Assembly: GCA_035652495.1 (NCBI GenBank) | Contig: DASRDS010000404.1 | Location: forward strand, 1-41,337 | DNA length: 41,337 bases | Direction of reading: 5' to 3' | Source of the DNA: DASRDS01 sp035652495 | GTDB lineage: Bacteria > Gemmatimonadota > Gemmatimonadetes > Gemmatimonadales > Gemmatimonadaceae | Position numbers and translations under genes: made by a program | Shown here: piece after piece, positions 16,928 through 25,082 of the stretch | Layout of the letters: every line of letters begins with the position of its first letter | Numbering within the stretch: position 1 is the first letter of the stretch | Notes under the pieces: generated by a model | Seen by the model: the letters and a program-made list of their open reading frames with translations, nothing else | What the model was told of the DNA's origin: nothing | Databases searched by the model: none

Positions 16928-18138
16928 TGAATCGTCGCGACATGTTGATGAGCCTCGGCGGCGTGGTGGCTGGTGCCGCATCTGGTCGGTGGGACTTTCC
17001 TGAGCCCGCTGGGTTCCCGCGCAAGGCCGATTTTCGGTTTGAGGGTTGGACGTACATCAACGCCGCCTACACGCATCCGATGCCGCTCGCGGCGGCGGAC
17101 GCGTATCGAGGGTATCTCGAGCGTCGTTCGACCGTTGGGCACCCGGATGCGCCCCCGCGCTCGGTCGACCCGATCGCGGCGTTTGCCTCGCTGATCAACG
17201 CGAAGCCAAACGAGATCGGCTATATCCCGAACACGAGCACCGGCGAGAATCTGGTCGTCGAGGCGCTCGGCATCGCAAAGAATCAGGGCAACGTCGTCAC
17301 CGACGCGCTGCACTTCGAGGGCGCGCTCGTCCACCTGGTCGAGTTGCAGAAGCGCGGCCTCGACCTGCGCATCGTGATGCCGCGCGAGGGGCGCATCGAC
17401 CTCGAGGACATGGCGCGTGTCGTCGACAAGAACACGCGCTTGATCGAGGTCTCGTTCGTTTCGATGTACAACGGCTTTCAGCACGACCTGAAGGCCGTGG
17501 CCGAGCTGGCGCACGCGCATGGCGCGTACGTGTACGCGGATCTCATTCAGGGCGTCGGCGCGGTGCCGCTCGACATCCACGCGACCGGTGTGGACTTCGC
17601 GGCGACCGCGTCGTACAAGTGGCTCATGGGTGACTTCGGCCTTGCATTCTTGTATGTCCGCGAGGACCTGTTGGGCTCCGTCTTTCCCCGTCTGCATGCG
17701 AGCTACGAGTCGGCGCCGGACCTCGCGATTCACACATCGCCGCTCGACCCGCGGACGCCGACACCGTTGACGTACACATTGGGCACGGACACGGACAGTT
17801 ACACGCACCTCGGGACGTTGGGCTACGGCGTCCGCGCCGCGCTCGCGGTCTCGCTGCCGTATATACAGTCGCTCGGCGTCGATGCGATCCAGCGGCATCG
17901 CCAACCGCTCCTCCAGCGTCTCCAGGCCGAGATGCCGCGTCTCGGATTCAAGGCCCAGACACCACTCGACAGTACGTCGACGATCGTCACGTTCGCGCAC
18001 AAGGACGAGGCGGGAATCACGAAGAAGCTCCAGGCGGCCAAAGTGAGCGTGCGTGTCGCCGACTATTGGATGCGGATCGCGCCGTCGGTGTATAACGACA
18101 TGGCGGATGTGGAACGACTGCTCGCGGCGCTCGCTTAG
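16924..18138 (+). CDS. Class V aminotransferase / cysteine desulfurase-like PLP protein, possibly exported
   Basis: A 404-residue PLP enzyme of the class V (NifS/isopenicillin-epimerase-like) group. The PLP lysine is Lys232 in TASYKWLMGDFG, and ADLIQGVG holds the cofactor aspartate. The N-terminus (MMNRRDMLMSLGGVVAGAAS) resembles a twin-arginine signal with RRDM, so the protein may be exported already folded, as other periplasmic members of the group are. It is coupled to the dehydratase-like gene by ATGA, which suggests joint action on an amino acid. Exact reaction unknown: selenocysteine lyase, cysteine desulfurase and epimerase activities all occur in this group. Confidence 0.82.
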   Translation: MMNRRDMLMSLGGVVAGAASGRWDFPEPAGFPRKADFRFEGWTYINAAYTHPMPLAAADAYRGYLERRSTVGHPDAPPRSVDPIAAFASLINAKPNEIGYIPNTSTGENLVVEALGIAKNQGNVVTDALHFEGALVHLVELQKRGLDLRIVMPREGRIDLEDMARVVDKNTRLIEVSFVSMYNGFQHDLKAVAELAHAHGAYVYADLIQGVGAVPLDIHATGVDFAATASYKWLMGDFGLAFLYVREDLLGSVFPRLHASYESAPDLAIHTSPLDPRTPTPLTYTLGTDTDSYTHLGTLGYGVRAALAVSLPYIQSLGVDAIQRHRQPLLQRLQAEMPRLGFKAQTPLDSTSTIVTFAHKDEAGITKKLQAAKVSVRVADYWMRIAPSVYNDMADVERLLAALA

Positions 18139-18580
18139 CCTCGTCGCTCGACTCGCGCTGTGGCTCATGATCGGCGCGAGCGTCACCCGTGGCCAAGCCG
18201 CGGCCGCGCTGCGAACGATCGACCACGCGGATTCCGATTGGATCGGCGCGATGCGGTCGCGCGACGTCGAGCGCATCGTCGAGCCGTACGACCGCGATGG
18301 GATGTTCGTCACCTCGACCGGCACGGTCATTCGCGGCCGAGATAGCATCGCCGCCTTGTATCGTCGCCGGTTGACCGCTGTCAAGCGCATCAGTGACGGC
18401 GCGATCGTGCGTGATGGTCTTCAAGCCGTGAACGACTCACTGGTGTACGAATGGGGCCACGGCGGCATGACGTTCACGGATACGTCCGGTGTTACGCACA
18501 CGTCGCGTGGCCCCTATCTCACGGTCTGGCGGCGCGAAAGCGACGGTGCGTGGCGCATCATCCGGAACCTCGTGTTCTGA
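18107..18580 (+). CDS. Secreted SnoaL/DUF4440-like (NTF2-fold) protein
   Basis: A protein of 157 residues. After an N-terminal hydrophobic signal (about residues 10-32, ending GQAAA), residues 38-155 have the form of a cone-shaped NTF2-like domain: WIGAMRSRDVERIVEPYDRDGMFV at the start, then IRGRDSIAALYRR, and a final strand WRIIRNLVF. The start at 18107 overlaps the aminotransferase gene by 32 bases and gives a proper signal peptide; longer in-frame starts lie deeper in that gene. NTF2-like domains bind small molecules or act as small enzymes; nothing indicates which here. Confidence 0.72.
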   Translation: MWNDCSRRSLSLVARLALWLMIGASVTRGQAAAALRTIDHADSDWIGAMRSRDVERIVEPYDRDGMFVTSTGTVIRGRDSIAALYRRRLTAVKRISDGAIVRDGLQAVNDSLVYEWGHGGMTFTDTSGVTHTSRGPYLTVWRRESDGAWRIIRNLVF

Positions 18581-18608
18581 TGGTATGAGGATTGATGGGG
18601 AGAGGGCT

Positions 18609-19070
18609 ATGCATCTCCACATCCTCACGCTCGGCGCGATGGCCGTTTTCGGCATGTCCTTACCTCGCGAGGACGCTCCCGTGCACGCGACCGCACAGAT
18701 CGTCGTTCACAACTCCCAGTCGAAACCCTACGACGAATCCGCGAGCCCGGCGCTCACGGAGCTCAACCTCAGCGAAACGTTCACGGGCGATATCGATGGC
18801 GAATCGACCGTGCGCGCCCTGCAGATCCAACGGGCGGACCATTCCGCCAATCTGGTCAGCATGCAACGGTTCACCGGGAAGCTCGGCGGCCGCGAGGGCA
18901 CCTTCGTGCTCCAAGGCGCCGAAACGGTCGTGAACGGCAAGATCACGGCGAAATGGTCCGTCGTACCCGGATCGGGAACGGGCGGTCTCGCCGGCCTGCG
19001 CGGCGAAGGCGGGTTCGAGGGCGAGTTCGGAAAAGCGACGACCGGAACGCTGGACTACTGGTTCGAATAG
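18609..19070 (+). CDS. DUF3224-family protein
   Basis: A protein of 153 residues with the DUF3224 pattern: a beta-barrel-like domain with LSETFTGDIDGESTVRAL, SANLVSMQRFTGKLGGREGTFVLQ and the terminal TGTLDYWFE. The ATG at 18609 is preceded by a strong GGGGAGAGGG site; an ATG further upstream at 18588 is less likely. The first 18 residues are hydrophobic and may be a weak signal. The function of the family is unknown. Its last 16 bases overlap the convergent AlkZ-like gene. Confidence 0.8.
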   Translation: MHLHILTLGAMAVFGMSLPREDAPVHATAQIVVHNSQSKPYDESASPALTELNLSETFTGDIDGESTVRALQIQRADHSANLVSMQRFTGKLGGREGTFVLQGAETVVNGKITAKWSVVPGSGTGGLAGLRGEGGFEGEFGKATTGTLDYWFE

Positions 19071-20080
19071 CGGACGACCAGCGGACCGTTGAGCCCTGGC
19101 AGCGGCAGCGAGAGCGCCTCCGCCTCGACAACTTCTCGCTCGGATGATGAGAGCCGGCGCCAGGGCACGATCGCGACGTCGGCCGCCGCTCGTCGCCACA
19201 CGCCGACGATCTCGCCATTCACGAGCACCGCGCCGGGCCACACGCGTGATGTCCAGAGCGCGGCTCGATGCTTGGCATTGGGGACCAGCAGCGCTCGATC
19301 GCTTCCCCACAAGAGAAAGTACGCATCGCCGCTCGGCAGCAGTCGCGCGGGCGCGGCTGGTCCTGACTCGAGCCGCATCATCGCTTCGTCCTCAGCGAGC
19401 ATCCATGCGTCGCCCACGATGGTGCACACCGGCATCAGCGCTCGACCGAGCGCGTCGAACGCCGAGCGGGCCGCCCGCGGGTGAATGCCGGCCCAGCCCG
19501 CGAACGACGCGGCGGTCGTTGGGCCGAACACATGGAGATAGCGGCGTGCGAGCTCGACACGCGCGTCGAGCGGATCCGTCGTCGGCGCTGGACCCGTCCA
19601 GACGATGGCATCGTGCGCGCCGTCCCATCGCAGAAGGATCCGACCGGTGGCCGCACCGTAACGGAGCCGGTTGGGATGCACACCCATCCCATGCCCGGCC
19701 TCGTTGCTCCGCATTCTGCGCCCGTCGAGAAAGGCATGCAGTCGCGATGCGGTATCGTGGGCACGCGCGCGGCCCTTGGCATCGTCCGGCAACCGCCCAA
19801 GTGAGAATACCGCCAGATCTTTCGCGGCCACGACATACGCGCTGAACCGCGGGCCCCACACTTGAACGAGGCCCGCGTGCTCCCAGGTCCTGGGCGTGAC
19901 ACCCTCGACGCGTGCGTGCATGGACAGCAAGGCGGCGCGCGGCATCGAGTCCTGAAGTCCGCACCACGCCGCGCGGTGCAGTGACTTCGCGCCCACCGGC
20001 AGGCGCTCGTCGAGGGCGCCGACGCGCCGCCGATACTTAAGGATCTGGAGGCGCGACAGTTTGAGGGCTCTCGATCCCAT
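19055..20080 (-). CDS. AlkZ-like winged-helix DNA-binding protein (HTH_42 family)
   Basis: The 341-residue protein has the outline of the winged-helix family that includes the DNA glycosylase AlkZ: an early segment with GLQDSMPRAALLSMHARVEG, the middle YLHVFGPTTAASFAGWAG, and late PSGDAYFLLWGSDRALLVP with VWPGAVLVNGEIVGVWRR. In AlkZ the QxQ/QxD-type motif is essential; here the matching site near GLQDS has a Q-D pair, so glycosylase activity is possible but not shown. Its ATG overlaps the stop of the ArsR-type gene (ATGA), so the two form an operon. A role in DNA damage or antibiotic self-protection is inference from family. Confidence 0.75.
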   Translation of the reverse strand: MGSRALKLSRLQILKYRRRVGALDERLPVGAKSLHRAAWCGLQDSMPRAALLSMHARVEGVTPRTWEHAGLVQVWGPRFSAYVVAAKDLAVFSLGRLPDDAKGRARAHDTASRLHAFLDGRRMRSNEAGHGMGVHPNRLRYGAATGRILLRWDGAHDAIVWTGPAPTTDPLDARVELARRYLHVFGPTTAASFAGWAGIHPRAARSAFDALGRALMPVCTIVGDAWMLAEDEAMMRLESGPAAPARLLPSGDAYFLLWGSDRALLVPNAKHRAALWTSRVWPGAVLVNGEIVGVWRRAAADVAIVPWRRLSSSEREVVEAEALSLPLPGLNGPLVVRYSNQ

Positions 20081-20403
20081 CAGCTGGCGCGCGTCTTCTT
20101 CCGCCGCCGCTTGATCAGCATCGCATTGAGCCGGTCGATTCGATCATTCCAAAATCGCTGATACTGCCCAGTCCACTCGTGAACTTCGCGCAGGGGCTCG
20201 GGATTAGCCGTGTAGAGGCGCTCGCGCCCCTGACGACGACGCGTCACTAAGCCGGCTTCGTACAACACACCCAGGTGTTGCGAGACGGCCTGGAACGTAA
20301 TGTCGAACTCAGCGGCGAGAGCACCCACTGGAAGCTCCCGGGCCGCTAACATACTCAACATCCGGCGACGATTGGGCTCCGCGATAGCGGCGTAGACGTC
20401 CAT
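20080..20403 (-). CDS. ArsR-family transcriptional regulator
   Basis: A 107-residue winged-helix regulator with the ArsR pattern: IAEPNRRRMLSMLAARELPV, the recognition region TFQAVSQHLGVLYEAGLV and the wing RRRQGRERLYTANPE. There is no metal-binding cysteine pair; the tail EWTGQYQRFWNDRIDRL is typical of the SdpR-like group that often precedes SRPBCC or DUF899 genes. I start it at the ATG at 20403, which leaves only 25 bases to the divergent DUF899 gene; these bases hold a near-perfect palindrome. The regulator is therefore expected to repress itself, the AlkZ-like gene and the DUF899 gene together. Confidence 0.88.
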   Translation of the reverse strand: MDVYAAIAEPNRRRMLSMLAARELPVGALAAEFDITFQAVSQHLGVLYEAGLVTRRRQGRERLYTANPEPLREVHEWTGQYQRFWNDRIDRLNAMLIKRRRKKTRAS

Positions 20404-20428
20404 AACATTTAAGTATATACTTGAATTT
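20404..20428. promoter_or_regulatory. Shared operator and paired leaderless promoters (ArsR / DUF899)
   Basis: Within the 25 bases between two divergent ATGs, 20407-20426 is a 20-base palindrome with one mismatched pair, centred on AAGTATATACTT (20411-20422). The same palindrome gives TATACT on both strands: seven bases before the ATG at 20429 on the plus strand and eight bases before the ATG at 20403 on the minus strand. So one regulator dimer would cover both -10 boxes, and both mRNAs would start at or next to their ATG. Confidence 0.65.
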
Positions 20429-21172
20429 ATGAAGACACCACCGGTCGTTTCACCAGAAGCCTGGGAAGCCGCCAGGCAGCAACTTCTCGTCAAGGAGAAG
20501 GAGCTCACCCACACCCGCGATGCGCTCGCCGCCCAGCGTCGCCGGATGCCATGGACGGCGGTCGAGCAGCGCTACGAGTTCGACGGACCTCGAGGGAAGG
20601 TGAGTCTGCTCGATCTCTTCGAGGGCCGACGACAGCTCGTCGTCTATCGGGCATTCTTCGAACCTGGCGTATTCGGCTGGCCCGAGCACGCCTGCCGCGG
20701 CTGCTCACTCGGGGCCGATCAAGTCTCGCATCTGTCGCACCTGAATCAACGCGACACCACGCTCGTGTACGTGTCCCGCGCGCCGCAGCCGGACATCGCG
20801 CGACTCAAAGAGCGGATGGGCTGGGACATTCCCTGGTACACCATCACCGACGGCTTCGACAAAGATTTCGGCGTCGATGAATGGCACGGCCACAACGTGT
20901 TCTTCCGCGATGGCGATCAGATCTTCCGCACGTATTTCATCAACAATCGCGGTGACGAGGCCATGGGGACCGTCTGGAGCTACCTCGACCTCACGCCACT
21001 CGGCCGCCAGGAGACGTGGGAGGACTCGCCGGAGGGGTATCCGCAGACGCCACCGTACAAGTGGTGGAACTGGCACGACAATTACGATGCCGAGTCCGCG
21101 CCCAATGATAAGTGGGTGCAGGTGTCGACCGCGGGCGAAGCGGCGTTTCGAAAAAAGGCTACTTCGCCGTGA
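20429..21172 (+). CDS. DUF899 family (thioredoxin-like) protein
   Basis: The 247-residue protein matches the DUF899 pattern: VSPEAWEAARQQLLVKEKEL, RRRMPWTAVEQRYEFDGPRG, then HACRGCSLGADQV with a CxxC (CRGC) and later NVFFRDGDQIFRTYF. The fold is thioredoxin-like and the CRGC pair suggests a redox or peroxide role, which is not proven for the family. It has no signal peptide. It is transcribed divergently from the ArsR gene, from a promoter inside the shared palindrome. The 3' end overlaps the convergent DUF2911 gene by 14 bases. Confidence 0.85.
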   Translation: MKTPPVVSPEAWEAARQQLLVKEKELTHTRDALAAQRRRMPWTAVEQRYEFDGPRGKVSLLDLFEGRRQLVVYRAFFEPGVFGWPEHACRGCSLGADQVSHLSHLNQRDTTLVYVSRAPQPDIARLKERMGWDIPWYTITDGFDKDFGVDEWHGHNVFFRDGDQIFRTYFINNRGDEAMGTVWSYLDLTPLGRQETWEDSPEGYPQTPPYKWWNWHDNYDAESAPNDKWVQVSTAGEAAFRKKATSP

Positions 21173-22355
21173 TGGGAACGGTCCATACGAACGTATCCCA
21201 GCTCATGCGAAGCTCATCGGCGTTGCCGGATCCGGTCACGGCAATGTTGAAATCCTCTTGCGGTGAGGACGCCGTGGTCACCTGCATCGGCACGCGCACG
21301 AGGTCCTGAGCGGGATCGTAATCGGTCCCCCACTGTCCGTGCTGCTTATTGATAATGAGGGTCACGGTGCCGCCCTTGGCCGGCAGGGTCCAGAGGCTGT
21401 ACGTCCCTGCTGGCACGGCCGCGCCGCCAATCATGGCGTCGTGTCCGAGGTCGAGCACCGTGGCTTCGTTGGCTCCGGTGCGCCACACGCGATCGTAGGG
21501 CACGACGTTGCCCAGAATATCGCGGCCGCGCTTCTTGGGACTGCCGAACGTCACCATGATCTGTTGGCCGGCGAGCGTACCGCGCTGCACCTTGTTTGGG
21601 GAAGCGGCGCCGATACCGTGACCAGCCTTGTCCGCCGCGGCATACGTCGAGGCGAGCTTCCCGGCGTCGATGTAGTCCGCGCGGCTCGTAACCGTTTTTT
21701 CGGTTGTCGCGTGTGTTGCGTCGGCTCCGGTGATCTGCCCGTTCGCGTCCACGGTGAGGTCCGTATACCCAACCCCGAAATAATCCACGGCCACCTGCGT
21801 GGGTGAGCGGCGGACGAACGTCCGGGTTCCCATGTTCGCGCTCGCCATGTCGATGGATTTCACGGCGGTCGTGTCGTTCACCTTGGACGTCACCCGCGGG
21901 AGGAACATCTCATACATGCCGAGCGACGAATAGAGGCCGTAGGATGCGCCGAATCCGGTCATGAAGAACGGGAATCCGTTTTTGTCGAGCATCTTGATGC
22001 CCATCTTCGGATCCTGCCCCGGCATCTCGAGCGTAATCTTCGCGGCCCCGTCCTCGTAGGTCGTCGATATTTTTTGAGCCTTCACGTCGGTGGTGCCGAG
22101 CGGTTTGATGTCGACGACCGTTTTCGTGGCCGATCCGTCTTTCGCCAGATCCGCGGAGTAGTGGCAGAGCACGGTGCCCGGCACGCGAACCACGATGTCG
22201 CCGTCGATATGATTGTTGGATCGCGTGAAGCTCTCGATCACGACCGTATCGCGGCCGAGCGTGGTCACAAAGGACGCGCGCTCATTCGGCGCCGTCCGCG
22301 CGGCGACGGCAGCGGCGGCGCCGGCGGCGATCAGTCCGACGAGAAATAATCTCAT
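21159..22355 (-). CDS. Secreted protein with C-terminal DUF2911 domain
   Basis: The 398-residue protein begins with a signal peptide (MRLFLVGLIAAGAAAAVAAR). Residues up to about 245 form a beta-rich region with no known name. The C-terminal part is a DUF2911 domain: VTFGSPKKRGRDILGNVVPYDR, VWRTGANEATVLDL, VPAGTYSLWTLP and LIINKQHGQWGTDYD. The ATG at 22355 gives the signal peptide, whereas an in-frame ATG at 22397 does not. A TATTCC box stands six bases upstream. DUF2911 proteins are common in Bacteroidota and Gemmatimonadota and have no known function. Confidence 0.82.
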   Translation of the reverse strand: MRLFLVGLIAAGAAAAVAARTAPNERASFVTTLGRDTVVIESFTRSNNHIDGDIVVRVPGTVLCHYSADLAKDGSATKTVVDIKPLGTTDVKAQKISTTYEDGAAKITLEMPGQDPKMGIKMLDKNGFPFFMTGFGASYGLYSSLGMYEMFLPRVTSKVNDTTAVKSIDMASANMGTRTFVRRSPTQVAVDYFGVGYTDLTVDANGQITGADATHATTEKTVTSRADYIDAGKLASTYAAADKAGHGIGAASPNKVQRGTLAGQQIMVTFGSPKKRGRDILGNVVPYDRVWRTGANEATVLDLGHDAMIGGAAVPAGTYSLWTLPAKGGTVTLIINKQHGQWGTDYDPAQDLVRVPMQVTTASSPQEDFNIAVTGSGNADELRMSWDTFVWTVPITAK

Positions 22356-22431
22356 TCTATTGGAATACTTCCGCGCCGAGTCATAGGGTAGTACCAAGTC
22401 CCGCGGACCCAGTCATACCATGAAGGCGACG

Positions 22432-23274
22432 CTAGGCCGTGCCGTCGAACGTCACGACTGACTGCACGGCGTCGAGTCCTGGCTTGAGGGTCGCGCCAGG
22501 AATGGGCGCGACGGCGGTGCCGACGGCGAAGAACTCGATGGCGTTCGCGCCCCAACCCCAGTTCGACTCTTCCACGCGCGCGCCAACGATGCCGACCCCG
22601 CCGCGTTCCATCGCCTCGGCTTGCATCCGCTCGAGCGCCAGCTCGCGCGCGGCGTAGGTCGCCTCGGTGTAGATCGTCATCTCCTTGTTTCGCCCGACTT
22701 GCCGCAGCGCCTGCATGAAGGAGAGGTGGGCGATGTGATAGACGCAGGCGCCCATGGCGAGACTGACGGGCCGATAGCCGCCGCGCATGAGCTTCCACAG
22801 ATCCTGGCCGCTCAAGTCGGAGGTGAAGGGGCGATTGTCTTTGGTCCGCAGGCTGCCTTGCTGCTCGCGGTGTCGGATCGCGGTGCCGATCGCCTGAAAT
22901 TCGAGCACGCCTTCATCCATCGCGTACTCCTTGAACACGAGACGGACGCCGACGATGCCGTCGGCGCCGAGGAGGTCCGCCTCTTCTTCCATGCGCGTCA
23001 TCGCCAGCTCGCGCGCTTCGTACATGGCTTGCGTGAGCACCGGCAGTTCCTGGCTGACGCTCCACTTCTGCCATTGGAATCCGACGTGGTAGATGGACGA
23101 GCCGAGGACGAGGCCCAGCGCCTCGAAGCCGGCTTGTTCGACGAGCAGAAACTCGTCGATGGACAAGTCGCTCGTGAAGAATTTCGGACGGTCGCCGGTC
23201 CCACGCATCGCTTTGAGGCGCGTCGCCGCCCCCGGTGGGAGATTGGCGGTGGAGCCGGGCACATAGCTGCTCAC
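22432..23274 (-). CDS. Protein with two YbjQ-like (heavy-metal-binding) domains
   Basis: The 280-residue protein has two copies of the YbjQ/DUF74-type domain, about residues 30-145 and 150-270. Each has the pattern FTSDLS, a LGLVLGSSIYHV or SLAMGACVYHI strand, EARELAMTRM or AARELALERM, and GADGIVGVRL or GGVGIVGARV. Single-domain YbjQ proteins form pentamers; a fused pair is less common. I start it at the GTG at 23274 because GGAGG stands four bases before it and this avoids the 40-base overlap that a start at 23325 would create with the upstream gene. Function unknown despite the family name. Confidence 0.75.
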   Translation of the reverse strand: MSSYVPGSTANLPPGAATRLKAMRGTGDRPKFFTSDLSIDEFLLVEQAGFEALGLVLGSSIYHVGFQWQKWSVSQELPVLTQAMYEARELAMTRMEEEADLLGADGIVGVRLVFKEYAMDEGVLEFQAIGTAIRHREQQGSLRTKDNRPFTSDLSGQDLWKLMRGGYRPVSLAMGACVYHIAHLSFMQALRQVGRNKEMTIYTEATYAARELALERMQAEAMERGGVGIVGARVEESNWGWGANAIEFFAVGTAVAPIPGATLKPGLDAVQSVVTFDGTA

Positions 23275-23285
23275 GTGTCCTCCGT

Positions 23286-23693
23286 TCAGTCTGAGTTCTT
23301 GGTGTTGAGCCTGGGTTTGAGCCATCGCCGGACGGCCTCGCGACCCTGCTCCGTGCGCTCGAGCTCCTCGTCGAGCGCGTGGCCGAGGGCGGTCAGAAAC
23401 GGTCCCAGCTCCATCGGCTCGGTGCGAATTACGACGCCCCGCACGCGCTGGCCACGGCTGGCGTCGAGCGACTCGCCCGCGCCCCGCTTCAAGACGTAGA
23501 TGTGATTGCTGACGGGCAGGTGGATCGCGGTGACGCGCCGTCCGAGCAGCGTGCGTTCCACTCGGGTGCCGGGCACCACTTCCGCGAACATCGCGACCAG
23601 ATCGTCGAGCAGCGCGGCGTGATCCTCACGGCCACGTTGCGTGAGAATGGCGGCCACGCTGGCGGATTCGAATGAGGGGAGGTCGTCGGCCAT
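23286..23693 (-). CDS. Small hypothetical protein
   Basis: A 135-residue protein that I do not recognise. It is soluble and mixed alpha/beta, with a central stretch RRVTAIHLPVSNHIYVLKRG followed by VRGVVIRTEPMELGPF and a helical, charged C-terminus. It lies 24 bases after the acyltransferase gene and 11 bases before the start of the double YbjQ-like gene on the same strand, so the three are probably co-transcribed. The neighbourhood suggests a partner of the YbjQ-like protein, but nothing in the sequence proves this. Confidence 0.6.
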   Translation of the reverse strand: MADDLPSFESASVAAILTQRGREDHAALLDDLVAMFAEVVPGTRVERTLLGRRVTAIHLPVSNHIYVLKRGAGESLDASRGQRVRGVVIRTEPMELGPFLTALGHALDEELERTEQGREAVRRWLKPRLNTKNSD

Positions 23694-23717
23694 GGCCCGG
23701 GGTCGAGGAGCCGAATA

Positions 23718-24872
23718 TTACTCCGCAAATCGCAAACGGTCGAACGCCTTCTTGACGGGGCTCCCGTCCCGCGGCATCGGGACGTATCGCTTGAGTGACA
23801 GGAGGGGCCGCTCGATGAGCCGCCAGCTGACCCACGCGATGCACCAGGAGCCACCCGCCAGTAGCAGCATCTCGAGTGCAAGGCCCATCATCGGCGGCCC
23901 TGCGGCGAGGCGGGAGCCGAGCCAGTAGTCGATGCCGCCGCGGAGCGGGAGCTGCACGAGATAGATCGCGTAGCTATAGGTGCCGAAGGACACGAGCGGC
24001 CCCCACTCGAGCGTTCGCCGCAGCCAGGGCGTCGTTTCGACGCGGGCGATGCACACCGCCGTCAGGAGTGTCGTCGCGATGCTGCCGAACACGAGACCGC
24101 CGATCGTGAGTCGGTGATCCAAGCGGTGTGTAACGAACAGCCCACCGAGGACGACGATCGCCGCGATGCTGATCATGGGTGATGCGCGGGCGATCGCGTC
24201 CTTGATGCGCTGCCCGCTCCGGAGCGCGATCGCGAGCGCGGCGCCGACGGCGAGTGTGTCGGTGCGCGCTGGCGTCATTACGTAGGCGCCGAGGGCGGCG
24301 CCTTGGTGGATGAGCGCGAGGCGCATCGCGATGGCGCCGGCGATGATCGCGACGCAGAGCGCGGGCAAACGCCGCCGCGGCGTCCACGCGATGATCGCCG
24401 GCCAGACGAGATAGAACTGCTCTTCGACGGCGAGTGACCAGAGGTGGCCGGTTTCCCAGAGACCCTCGGGCCATCCGTGCCGCGCAATGAGGACATTGCT
24501 CGTGTAGCTCCAGTACCACCACGTCCCGTGCGGCATCGGCGGTCGCGCGATGAATATCGTGACCGTGAGGAAGAGATAGTACAGTGGGAAAATGCGCAGA
24601 GCGCGCCGCGCGTAGAACCGCCGGAAGTACCCTTCACTCGGCTGCGCCTCATCGCCTCGCGCATCGAGCAGAATGCCGGTGATGAGAAAGCCGGACAGCA
24701 CGAAAAACATATCGACGCCGAGCCATCCGGCGTTCAACGCCGCATCGACTACGTCACCCAACCGACGCGCGGGGAGGTCTTCGCCAATGTGGCGAAGCAG
24801 GACGAGAACGATGGCGATGCCGCGTAAACCGTCGTATGCGCGGACGTGTCGGTCCGCGGCAGCGGGGCGCAT
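23718..24872 (-). CDS. Acyltransferase 3 family (OafA/YrhL-like) membrane protein
   Basis: The 384-residue integral membrane protein has about ten helices and the acyltransferase-3 marks: YDGLRGIAIVLVLLRHI near the N-terminus with the conserved R-x(10)-H pattern, FFVLSGFLITGILL, RRALRIFPLYY and HLWSLAVEEQFYLVWP. These enzymes move acyl groups onto sugars of polysaccharides, glycolipids or antibiotics across the inner membrane. The SGNH domain found in some members is missing. The acceptor is unknown. It heads a likely operon with the small hypothetical and YbjQ-like genes. Confidence 0.9.
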   Translation of the reverse strand: MRPAAADRHVRAYDGLRGIAIVLVLLRHIGEDLPARRLGDVVDAALNAGWLGVDMFFVLSGFLITGILLDARGDEAQPSEGYFRRFYARRALRIFPLYYLFLTVTIFIARPPMPHGTWWYWSYTSNVLIARHGWPEGLWETGHLWSLAVEEQFYLVWPAIIAWTPRRRLPALCVAIIAGAIAMRLALIHQGAALGAYVMTPARTDTLAVGAALAIALRSGQRIKDAIARASPMISIAAIVVLGGLFVTHRLDHRLTIGGLVFGSIATTLLTAVCIARVETTPWLRRTLEWGPLVSFGTYSYAIYLVQLPLRGGIDYWLGSRLAAGPPMMGLALEMLLLAGGSWCIAWVSWRLIERPLLSLKRYVPMPRDGSPVKKAFDRLRFAE

Positions 24873-24889
24873 TCCACCGATTCGTTGCA

Positions 24890-24907
24890 GGTCTCACGCC
24901 TGAGACC
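24890..24907. other. Short inverted repeat upstream of the acyltransferase gene
   Basis: GGTCTCA (24890-24896) and TGAGACC (24901-24907) are perfect 7-base arms with a 4-base loop. It lies 17 bases before the acyltransferase start and in the 210-base gap (24873-25082) that separates it from the lipoprotein gene. It may be an operator; it lacks a T run and so is not an obvious terminator. Nothing else is evident in this gap. Confidence 0.35.
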
Positions 24908-25082
24908 GCCTCTGGGCTCTACGTGACTAGGTCGAATTCCAGCAGCGTCTTACACGACGTGTGATCTGCGTCACGATCCAAGTCAGTGCGGCGAATCGCA
25001 TCAGGGCGCCCCGAAACGACACGGACGGTTAGAGCGCTATCGTTTTGTTTTTCCGCGACGATGTTTACTCAGCGTGTCCGGG

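Noticed and set aside
16762..18390. 542-codon open frame on the minus strand opposite the dehydratase and aminotransferase genes
   Set aside because: Highly charged, Arg/His-rich translation without family motifs, caused by high GC in codon positions of the real plus-strand genes.
24961..25082. Possible terminator with GTTTTGTTTTT near 25040
   Set aside because: A T-rich run is present, but no convincing GC stem directly precedes it on the plus strand and neither neighbouring gene ends there in the right direction.
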